NCBI RefSeq assembly: GCF_002285795.1
Contig: NZ_CP022961.1
Location: 5,274,001 to 5,338,000, forward strand
DNA from: Plantactinospora sp. KBS50
GTDB taxonomy: Bacteria; Actinomycetota; Actinomycetes; Mycobacteriales; Micromonosporaceae
Direction: 5' to 3'
DNA: 64,000 nucleotides
Shown here: positions 55,501 to 63,331 of the stretch, in pieces
Layout: every line of letters begins with the position of its first letter
Numbering within the stretch: the first letter of the stretch is position 1
Made by a program: the position numbers and the translations under genes
Notes under the pieces: generated by a model
The model's database searches: none
What the model saw: the letters and a program-made list of their open reading frames with translations, nothing else
What the model was told of the DNA's origin: nothing

Positions 55501-57757
55501 ACGCCTCGGGGAGTTGGAGGCCGAAGTCGTACAGCCAGATCCGGCCGTCCACCCGATCCACCTGGTACGGGTGCTCGTCGACCACCCGGACGCCGAGCGA
55601 GTGCAGCACCGGCAGCACCGCCGAGAGGATCATCGGCTCGCCGTACCGGTAGACCTTGAACCGGACGTCCATCGCGTCCGGCCGGTCCGCGTGCTGCTTG
55701 CGGAACAGGTGCATCTCCAGCTGGCCGGGCTCCTCCAGCAGCTCCAGCTTGGCCAGGTCCTTCATCGCCTCGTACGGGGTGTGCCCGTCCTTGTAGCCCT
55801 CGGGGAAGGCGTCGGCGTACCGCGTGAACAGGTGCTTGGCCTGCTCGTCGCCGAGCTTGCGTTCCAGCACCAGCCGGTAGTCGTCGTCCCACAGCCGGGT
55901 GGCGTCGGCCAGTTCCTCGGCCAGCAGGTCGGCGTCCACCTCCCCGGGTGGGCTGGTCGGGTCCGTACGCACGATGAAGTGCACCCGGGCCAGCATCGAC
56001 TCGGTCACCCGGGTGGTGTAGTCCACCCCGACGCCGTTCAGCCGGCGCAGCAGGATCTCCTGCATGCGCAGCCGGTTCTGCGTGGTGAACCGGTCCCGGG
56101 GCAGGTACACCAGGGCCGAGATGAACCGGCCGTAGCCGTCCCGGCGCAGGAACACCCGCAGCTGCCGGCGCCCGGCCATCCGCAGCACGCCGATGACCGC
56201 GTGGTACAGGTCGTCGGTCTTGATCTGGAACAGCTCGTCCCGGGGGTAGGTCTCCAGGATCTGCAACAGGTCCTTGCCGGAGTGGCTGCGCGGGCTCAGC
56301 CCGGAACGGTCCAGCACCTCGGCCACCTTCCGCCGGACCACGGGCAGTTCGCGCACGCTGGTCCGGTAGGCCGCGGTGGAGAACAGCCCGAGGAACCGGC
56401 GCTCCCCGACCACGTCCCCGGCGTCGTTGAAGATCTTGAACCCGATGTAGTCCAGATAGGCCGACCGGTGCACCGTGGCCCGGGAGTTCGCCTTGGTGAT
56501 GATGAGCAGGCGCCGCTCCAGCACCTTCTCGTGCGCCTCCGGCGGCAGCGAGGACAGCGACCGGGCGTGCGTGGAATCCTGCCGCAGGATGCCCAGACCG
56601 GTGCCGAGCACCGCTTCCAGGGCCTGCTCCGCGCCGCCGGTCCCGCCCGCTCCCGCCGTGCCGGTGCCGGTCGCTCTCGCGGTGCCGGTGCCGGTGCCGG
56701 TCGCTCTCGCCGTGCCGGTGCCGGTCGCTCTCGCCGTGCCGGTGCCGGTCGCTCTCGCCGTGCCGGTCGCTCTCGCCGTGCCGGTGCCGGTCGCGGTGTC
56801 GGCCGGGACGTCGACCAGCCGGTACTCCCGGTAGCCGAGGAACGTGAAGTGCTCGTGGGCCAGCCAGCGCAGCAGCTCCACCGAGTCGGTGATGTCCTTC
56901 TCCGGGACCGGCGGCCGGGTCTCCGACGTACGCGCCGCGGCCAGCTCGTCGGCGAGCGCCAGGGCACGCTGGCGCATCTTCGGCCAGTCCTCCACCGCCT
57001 CGCGGACGTCCGTGAGCACGCGCTGCAACTCGCGCCGCAACTGGTCCCGGCCGGCCACGTCGCGGATCGGATCGATCTCGATCCGCATCCAGCTTTCGAT
57101 GATGTCCCCGGCGATCGCGTCGTCCGGCTCGACGTCCGCGGCCACCTCGGTCAACTTGCCGAGCGGCTCCCGGCGCACCACCACCAGCGGGTGCACCAGC
57201 AGGTGCACGTCGAGGTGCTGCGCCGTGAGCAGGGCCGTCACCGAGTCGACCAGGAACGGCATATCGTCGGTGACGATCTCGATGACCGTGTGCTGCTGTT
57301 CCGGCGCCGGCTCGTGGATGCGGAGCTTCAACTCGCCCGGTACGCGCTGCTGGGCCAGGTCACGGTGGGCCCGCGCGGCGTCCAGCATCTCCTCCGGGGT
57401 GAAGCCGATCAGTTCCTCGTCCGGCGCGAACCGCCAGAACCGGTCCACCAGGGTCGCCGCGTCGTGATCGTCCCCGGCGAGCGCCACCGCCTGCGCGACC
57501 AGCCGCTCCGCGTTGGGCACCGGCTCGTCGAGATCGGAGTCCTCGGCGTCGTCGGCGAGGGCACCGGGCGGCAGGCCCAGGTCGTACAGGGTGTCGATGC
57601 TGGCTCCCGCCACGCCCGTCACCTCGGTGTCCAGCCGGGCGCTGGTACCCGCGACGATCACCTCGTCGCTGTCGGCCGCGGTGTCGAAACTGTCCTCCGG
57701 ATCGGTGCCCACCTCTCGGGTGTCGGGTACCGGTTTCGTCGCCGGACGCCGGTCCAT
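52541..57757 (-). CDS. NAD-dependent glutamate dehydrogenase, large type
   Basis: A 1,738-residue enzyme of the 180 kDa NAD-GDH class, converting glutamate to 2-oxoglutarate and ammonia. The N-terminal ACT-like regulatory region is followed by the catalytic core with [37 protein letters not shown] and [15 protein letters not shown], then the long C-terminal helical domain. ATG 57757 has GGGGAG upstream. Residues about 319-367 are a Thr-Gly-Ala-Arg repeat insertion encoded by a tandem DNA repeat, making it longer than typical relatives of about 1,600-1,650 residues. Confidence 0.95.
   Translation of the reverse strand: [1738 protein letters not shown]
56658..56802. repeat. In-frame VNTR inside the glutamate dehydrogenase gene
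   Basis: Six tandem units built from GTGCCG and GTCGCTCTCGCC blocks: starts at 56658 (24 bp), 56682 (30), 56712 (24), 56736 (24), 56760 (18) and 56778. All lengths are multiples of 6, so the frame is kept. The protein shows repeated TARATGTG. Unit-length variation means the array probably changes length between strains. Confidence 0.9.
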
Positions 57758-58061
57758 GCGTGCCACTCCCCTCGACCCACAGCGTCGTGGGTCACTCGCG
57801 GCCCAGCCTATGCCCTCCCGTGCGCCGCCCCCGTCGGTGGATCTGGGGCGGGTCGCGGGGCCGGGCAAGCGACCGATCGCCTGTTGCGCCGCTGATGGAC
57901 GTTCGGTGTGTACCCCGGCTGTACCCGTCATCACACCCGCCGTTGCGCCAGTTGTGACCCGAGCCACCGCCGGTCGGGCAACGGCGCTGGACGGCGCGTA
58001 CTACGGTCGGTTCGGCCCCGAGCAAGGTCGACTTTTCGCCAGACGCCCGAAAGGTGTCCCC
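57758..58061. other. Divergent promoter region between glutamate dehydrogenase and the PBP gene
   Basis: About 300 bp between two divergent starts. No gene is supported, and I cannot define a clear -35/-10 pair or operator. The open frames across it are extensions of the antisense frames of neighbouring genes. Confidence 0.4.
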
Positions 58062-60119
58062 ATGCGTGCCGCGTACCTGGTCCGTGCCGAATCTCCGCTT
58101 CGGCGCGGGCGGTTGCGCGCGAAGCCGGCCGGAGCGGGACATCGGGTACGACCCGCCCGGCGGCCGCCCGCGTGGGTACGCCCCACCCGGCGGCTGCCCG
58201 CGGCGCTCGCGGGGCTGTCGCTGCTGGCCGCCGGGCTCAGCGGCTGTTCGAGCCCGGGGCCGGAGTCGGCGCTCGACGCGTTCCTGGCCGGCTGGCGGGA
58301 CGGCACCCTGGACAAGCTCGCCTTCATCGACCCGAGCGGCCGGAAACTGCCCGCGACGGACGTCGCCGACGAACTCAAGCACCTCACCGGTGACCTGGCC
58401 GGCGCCGTCCCGGGGTTGCGCGTCGACGGCAAGGTCACCGGGAACGGCGGGTTGGCCACCGCCACCGTCGCGGTCGACTGGCCGCTGCCCGGCGACGGCC
58501 ACTGGACCTACCCGACCACGGTACGGCTGAAGCAGGGCCAGGACGACGCCTGGCAGATCATCTGGGAACCGAAGCTGGTGCAGAACGATCTCACCAGCGG
58601 CGACCAGTTGTCGGTCACCAGGCTGCCGGCCAAGCGCGGCGACGTGCTCGACGCCGCCGGGAAACCGCTTGTCACGTCCCGTCCGGTGGTCCTGGTGGGG
58701 GTCGACCCCGGGCAGGTGACCGACGCGAAGGACCTGACCCGCAAGCTCGACGAGGCGTTCCGGGCGATCCGACCGCCGCTCACCCCGCCGATCGACCTCG
58801 GCGACCTGCCCGAACGGATCGCGGCCGGCACGCCCGGCTCCCGGGTGGAGGTCGTGACGTTGCGCAAGGACGCCTACGACCAGATCCGGTCCCGGATCCG
58901 GCCGCTGCCCGGGACCGTGTTCCTGACCGCCGAGCGGGAGCTGTCGCCCAGCCGCGAGTTCGGCCGCGCCGTGCTCGGCACCGTCGACGACGTACAGAAA
59001 CAGGACATCGACGCCGACCCGGCGACGTACGGCTACGGCGACCGGGTCGGCCACGGCGGCATCGCGGGCGCCTACGACAAGCAGTTGCGCGGCGTGCCCG
59101 GCGCCAGCGTGCAGATCATGCGCCAGGACCCGGAGGGCGCGCTCAAGCCGATCAGCGAGGTCTTCCGCCGGGAGCCGCAGCCCGGCGCGGCACTGCGGAC
59201 ACGGCTGGACACCGGTACGCAGACGGCCGCCGACGCGGCGGTGGCCACCCAGCCCGGCCACCGGACCGCCCTGGTCGCGCTGCGGATCAGCGACGGGTCG
59301 ATCCTGGCCGCCGCCAACGGTCCGGGCGCCGCCGAGGAGAACCTCGCCTTCACCGCGCAGGTCCCGCCCGGCAGCACCTTCAAGATGGTCACCGCGCTCG
59401 GCCTGCTGGACGCCGGGGCGGTACAGGCGGAAACGCCGGTGGACTGCCCGAAGACCTTCCTGGTCGAGGGCCGTACGTTCAAGAACTCCGACTTCTTCGA
59501 GCTGGGCACGGTGCCGTTCCGCACCGACTTCGCCAAGTCGTGCAACACCGCCTTCGCCGCGCTGGCCCCGAAGCTGGGCGCCGACGGTCTGGCGGCCGCG
59601 GGCCGTACCCTCGGGTTGGAGGGATCCTGGCAGGTCGGGCTGGACGCCTTCACCGGAAAGGTCTCCACCGGCGGTCCGGGCGTGGAGCGGGCCGCCGCCG
59701 CGATCGGCCAGGGCACGACGCTGGTCAGCCCGCTGGCGATGGCCTGCGCGACCGCCGCGGTGGCCCGCGGGCAGTGGTCCCAACCCACGCTCGTCGCGCC
59801 GGACACCCCGGACGTCCCGGCCGCGGCCGGGCCCGGACCGCAGCTCAAGGCCGGCTCCGTCGAACCGCTGCGGGCCATGATGCGCGAGGTGGTCACCGCG
59901 GGTACGGCCACCAGCCTGGCCAAGGTGCCGGGCGACCCGGTGTACGGCAAGACCGGCACCGCGGAGTACGACAACGACCCGGCGCACGCCCACGCCTGGT
60001 TCGTCGGCTGGCAGGGCGACATCGCCTTCGCGGTCTTCGTCGAGCAGGGCGGATCGAGCACCGCCAGCGCGGTGCCGATCGCCGAGAAGTTCCTCCGCGC
60101 CCTGCCCGCCCGCCGCTGA
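58062..60119 (+). CDS. Penicillin-binding protein (class B transpeptidase), lipoprotein type
   Basis: A 685-residue DD-transpeptidase. A long Arg-rich n-region leads to a lipobox LLAAGLSGC with C62. Then come an NTF2-like MecA-N domain (about 67-180), a dimerisation domain and the transpeptidase with PPGSTFKM (SxxK), KSCNTAFA (SxN) and VYGKTGTAEY (KTG). It crosslinks peptidoglycan and resembles the MecA/PBP2-like proteins of actinobacteria. ATG 58062 follows CGAAAGGTG. Repeats begin at its stop codon. Confidence 0.93.
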   Translation: MRAAYLVRAESPLRRGRLRAKPAGAGHRVRPARRPPAWVRPTRRLPAALAGLSLLAAGLSGCSSPGPESALDAFLAGWRDGTLDKLAFIDPSGRKLPATDVADELKHLTGDLAGAVPGLRVDGKVTGNGGLATATVAVDWPLPGDGHWTYPTTVRLKQGQDDAWQIIWEPKLVQNDLTSGDQLSVTRLPAKRGDVLDAAGKPLVTSRPVVLVGVDPGQVTDAKDLTRKLDEAFRAIRPPLTPPIDLGDLPERIAAGTPGSRVEVVTLRKDAYDQIRSRIRPLPGTVFLTAERELSPSREFGRAVLGTVDDVQKQDIDADPATYGYGDRVGHGGIAGAYDKQLRGVPGASVQIMRQDPEGALKPISEVFRREPQPGAALRTRLDTGTQTAADAAVATQPGHRTALVALRISDGSILAAANGPGAAEENLAFTAQVPPGSTFKMVTALGLLDAGAVQAETPVDCPKTFLVEGRTFKNSDFFELGTVPFRTDFAKSCNTAFAALAPKLGADGLAAAGRTLGLEGSWQVGLDAFTGKVSTGGPGVERAAAAIGQGTTLVSPLAMACATAAVARGQWSQPTLVAPDTPDVPAAAGPGPQLKAGSVEPLRAMMREVVTAGTATSLAKVPGDPVYGKTGTAEYDNDPAHAHAWFVGWQGDIAFAVFVEQGGSSTASAVPIAEKFLRALPARR

Positions 60120-60265
60120 ACCGACAGCCGCGCACCGCCGGCCCGCCGCTGAACCGACGGCCGCGCTGAACCGACGGCCCCCGCCGCTGAACCGACAGCC
60201 GCGCTGAACCGACGGGCGCGCGCCGCCGGCCCGCTGGCCCGCCGCTGAACCGACAGCCGTGCCGA
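60110..60265. repeat. Tandem repeat starting at the PBP stop codon
   Basis: About six degenerate copies of CGCTGAACCGACAGCCG follow the last codons CGC CGC TGA of the PBP gene. TGA recurs at 60117 (real stop), 60150, 60167, 60188, 60205 and 60246, together covering all three frames. Confidence 0.85.
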
Positions 60266-60294
60266 ACCGTCAGCCGCGCCCCTGCCGGGCCTCG

Positions 60295-61023
60295 TCAGTC
60301 GGGCCGCTGCGCGACGAACACCATCTCGCGGCCGGGCCGGTCCGGCGCCTGCCGTACGTCGCGCACCGCGAAGCCGGTCGCGGTCAGCCCGGTGCTCACC
60401 TCGTCGCGGTGCCGGAAGCGCAGGGTGGACTCCGAGGTCAGCCGCGCACCGTCGGCCGCGAAAACGTAGCTCCCGCGGAACGAGACGAGGTCGCCGTGCA
60501 CGCCGAGCAGGTCCACCCAGGACTCGACGGCACCGACGCCGGGTACGACCGTACGCTGGTGTGACCGGTCGTGGTTCCACTCCAGCCAGGCCCGCGCCGC
60601 CGGGTCGCGGGTTTCGAAGACCAGCCGGCCGCCCGGCCGCAGCGCCGCGTACGCCGCCCGCAGCACCGCCGTCCAGTCCTCGTCGGTCAGGAAGACCTGC
60701 GCGACGTTCGCGGTCATCGTGACAAGATCGACTTGAAGCGCGGGCAGGTCGGTGACGTACCCGTGGATCCAGCGCACCCGGTCGGCGCCGGGCTTGGCGC
60801 GGGCGACCTCCAGCGAGGCCGCCGCCGGGTCCATCCCGATCACGGCCAGGCCGCGTTCGGCGAGCAGGCAGGCGAACGTACCGGTGCCGCAGCCGACGTC
60901 CAGCACGCTGCGCGCACCGAACTCGTCGGCCATGGCCAGGTACGCGTCCAGGTCGCTGCGATCCGGGTCCAGCGGATCGTAGATCGCGGCCAGGCGTCGT
61001 TCCGCGAAGATCGGATCGGGCAT
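60295..61023 (-). CDS. Class I SAM-dependent methyltransferase
   Basis: A 242-residue enzyme with motif I VLDVGCGTGTFACLLA, acidic GMDPAAASLEVAR and AALRPGGRLVFETRDPAARAW. Domain order fits a Methyltransf_25-like small-molecule methyltransferase. Stand-alone gene with ATG 61023. Substrate unknown. Confidence 0.88.
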   Translation of the reverse strand: MPDPIFAERRLAAIYDPLDPDRSDLDAYLAMADEFGARSVLDVGCGTGTFACLLAERGLAVIGMDPAAASLEVARAKPGADRVRWIHGYVTDLPALQVDLVTMTANVAQVFLTDEDWTAVLRAAYAALRPGGRLVFETRDPAARAWLEWNHDRSHQRTVVPGVGAVESWVDLLGVHGDLVSFRGSYVFAADGARLTSESTLRFRHRDEVSTGLTATGFAVRDVRQAPDRPGREMVFVAQRPD

Positions 61024-61087
61024 CGGCCCAGCCTAGGCCCCGCGGCCCAAGAGCAGCGGTCCGTCGGCGGAGTGACCCGCCTGTCTC

Positions 61088-61196
61088 ATCAGGGCGGTCG
61101 TGTTCATCAGGGTGGTCGGGTTCATCACGGCGATCGAGGTCATCAGGGCGGTCGGGTTCATCACGGGGGTCGAGGTCATCAGGGCGGTCGAGGCGA
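61088..61196. repeat. Tandem repeat between the methyltransferase and HNH genes
   Basis: Seven alternating copies of a roughly 15 bp unit, TCATCAGGGCGGTCGGGT / TCATCACGGGGGTCGAGG. On the minus strand each copy carries ATGA, and the stretch reads as a run of Met-containing short repeats but has no start context or conservation that I can recognise. It lies 3' of the HNH gene. Confidence 0.75.
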
Positions 61197-61378
61197 GGCG
61201 GAGGCCGGGCGGCGGTCCGGGCTGCCCCTCCGGCAAGCCCTTGAGCCCGCGGGCACCGCAACGGACGGCACCCGGTGCCGCGTCGCAAGGCAAAGCCCGC
61301 GGCAGTAGGGGCAGGCGGCCGGCGTGGTGCGACGCGACGCGGTAGGTCTCCCGACGGTCTGCGGACATCGACGCCGGC
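61197..61378. other. Non-coding interval 3' of the HNH gene
   Basis: About 180 bp after the HNH stop with no supported gene. It is less repetitive than the adjoining array. I see no strong hairpin. Confidence 0.4.
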
Positions 61379-63082
61379 TCAGGCCACGAGCCGTCGTGTC
61401 GGACCCGGCCGCCCCGACTCGCCGGCGCCGCGGCCGACTGGTTCGCTGACGCTGCGGCCCGCTCGCGGCGCTGCTGTCCGGTGGCCGCCCGGCTCGACGC
61501 CCGGCTCGACGACCGCGGGCCGGTCGGAGTGGCGGCGGTGTGCCGGGGTCGCCGGCGGCACGACAGCCCCGGACGAGCCCGGTCGGCGTCGGTCCGCCGG
61601 GGACGCTGGGCGTGCGGCGGTCCCGACAGACGCCGGCTGGCCTCGGTCCACCGGGGGTACCGGCGGCACGACAGTCCCGGGCGACGCCGGTCGGCGTCGG
61701 TCCATCGGGGGTACTGGGCGTGCGGCGGTCCCAGGCGGGGCCGACTGGCGTGGGTATGCCTGCGGGGCGGCGGCCCCAGGCGGGGCCGACTGGTGTCGGT
61801 GTGCTGCTGATGGGCTCTTGCCGGTCGGAGCCGGACTTCGTCGGTGGTGGGTGTTGCGCACCGGTTGTTGCCGCGGATCCAGCCACGGTGGCGGTACGAA
61901 TTCGGGCAGTCGGTCGCCGGCCATCCGGACCACCCAGCCGTCGTGATGCACCACCCGGTGATGCCGCCCGCACAACAGGACGCCGTTGTCGGCGGCGGTC
62001 GCTCCGCCCGCCGACCAGTGCACGATGTGGTGGGCCTGAGTCCAACTCGGCGGTCGGTCACACCCGGGGAACGCGCAACCTCCGTCGCGGAGCAGCAGGG
62101 CCCGGCGGACCGGACCGGTGAACAACCGGCGCTGCCGGCCGAGGTCCAGGACCTGGCCCGGACCATCGAGGACGGCGGGCAGGATCGCCGCGTCACAGGC
62201 CAGCCGCCGTACGGACTCGGCGGACAGGCGCTCGCCGCTGTCCAGCGTGCCGGTCCCGAGCTGCCCGGCGAGCGGATCGAATCCGGTGGTCACCACGACC
62301 TGCGCGGGTTCACCGCCGCCGTCGGGCACCTCGCCGCAACGCAGCACGAGCCGGCACACATCCGCGAGCGCATCGTGCCGACGCTGCGCAGGCGTACGGT
62401 CGTCGTCCCGGCCGTGCGGTCTGCTGAGTGGATCCAACGCCGCACGCAGCAACGCGCCCGTTTCCGTGTCGAGGAGACCGGACAGGCGCAGCCGGCCGTC
62501 CCCGGTCGGGGACAGGTTGAGGTGCCGGTCGCGTCGGGCGCGCTGCTCGGCCCTGGCCACGGCCTCGGCGTCGGCCTGCTCGGCGACCTGCGGGGCCACG
62601 TGATCGAGAATCCGCTGGCTGAGTTTCCGCAGACCCTCGGGGTCGAACTGGCCGGCCCACTCCAGCAGAACCCCCACCGCCTTGTCGGCGGCCATCGCAC
62701 CGGCTTGCGCCCGTACCGTCGCGACGGCGGTGGCCACGACTCTCGCCTGCTCGGCGTCGACCGCCCCCGACCGCACGGCGTCCCGTACCAGCACCGGACC
62801 GGAGTCGAGCGCCTCCGCATCACCGACCAGCGTCCGGGCCACCCTGGGCGAGAGCCGCAACCGGTGCCGCAGCCATGCCGTCGTGGAGGTGGCACCCTGC
62901 TGTCGGGCCACCCCCACCCGGTCGACCTCGCGGACCAGCCCGAGCACCAGGGCCATCGCCCTGCGCTGCACCAGCACCGCCGCGTCCAACGCCGCGACCA
63001 GCTCCGGCTCCGTCAAAGACCACAGTGGCAGGTCAAGGCAGTCGTCGACCGCCTTCCCCGCCCGTACCAGCGCCCCCCGCAT
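61379..63082 (-). CDS. DUF222/HNH-endonuclease domain protein with repetitive tail
   Basis: About 567 residues from ATG 63082 (an ATG at 63160 is also possible). The N-terminal DUF222 helical domain (WSLTEPELVAALDAAVLVQRR, LSPRVARTLVGDAEAL) is followed by the HNH nuclease motif CAFPGCDRPP, WTQAHHIVHWSAGG and NGVLLCGRHHRVVHHDGW. The last 170 residues are a degenerate repeat of about 22 residues (DRRRPASPGTVVPPVPP-like, five to six copies). Such proteins are multicopy in actinobacteria; some are mobile or associated with 13E12 repeats. Function not established. Confidence 0.88.
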   Translation of the reverse strand: MRGALVRAGKAVDDCLDLPLWSLTEPELVAALDAAVLVQRRAMALVLGLVREVDRVGVARQQGATSTTAWLRHRLRLSPRVARTLVGDAEALDSGPVLVRDAVRSGAVDAEQARVVATAVATVRAQAGAMAADKAVGVLLEWAGQFDPEGLRKLSQRILDHVAPQVAEQADAEAVARAEQRARRDRHLNLSPTGDGRLRLSGLLDTETGALLRAALDPLSRPHGRDDDRTPAQRRHDALADVCRLVLRCGEVPDGGGEPAQVVVTTGFDPLAGQLGTGTLDSGERLSAESVRRLACDAAILPAVLDGPGQVLDLGRQRRLFTGPVRRALLLRDGGCAFPGCDRPPSWTQAHHIVHWSAGGATAADNGVLLCGRHHRVVHHDGWVVRMAGDRLPEFVPPPWLDPRQQPVRNTHHRRSPAPTGKSPSAAHRHQSAPPGAAAPQAYPRQSAPPGTAARPVPPMDRRRPASPGTVVPPVPPVDRGQPASVGTAARPASPADRRRPGSSGAVVPPATPAHRRHSDRPAVVEPGVEPGGHRTAAPRAGRSVSEPVGRGAGESGRPGPTRRLVA

Positions 63083-63169
63083 GCCAGCAGACTCGCATTG
63101 CCGTACGACAGTCTGGCGTCGCGTCGGCGTGCCGTTGCCGCCATCCGCAGCAAGGCGCATAGCGCCCGC

Positions 63170-63305
63170 GCCGGACCGCGGGTCGGACCGCTGGGCGGCT
63201 GGCGCACGACGGAGTCGGACCGCGAAGTCGGACCGCGGTATCGGACTGCGGAGGCGGCTGGCCTGAGACCGGGTCAGACCGCGGAGTCGGGCCAAGGGTC
63301 GGCTC
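63170..63305. repeat. Degenerate GTCGGACCGCGG repeat upstream of the HNH gene
   Basis: Six or seven copies of a 12-13 bp word GTCGGACCGCGG (variants CGGACTGCGG, CAGACCGCGG) with two GCGGCTGGC words between. It is 3' of the last gene in the window (minus strand, stop 63332) and 5' of the HNH gene. Confidence 0.7.
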
Positions 63306-63331
63306 GGCCGCGGGGCGACGCCGCCCAGCCG

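Noticed and set aside
52277-57895. An 1,872-codon open frame on the plus strand
   Set aside because: It is antisense to the glutamate dehydrogenase gene, whose motifs are certain. High G+C suppresses stops in the opposite frame; the peptide is His/Gln/Arg/Val-rich with no known domain.
61033-62196. A 387-codon minus-strand frame covering the repeat at 61088-61196
   Set aside because: It overlaps the HNH coding region in another frame. Its Met-rich end simply translates the tandem repeat.
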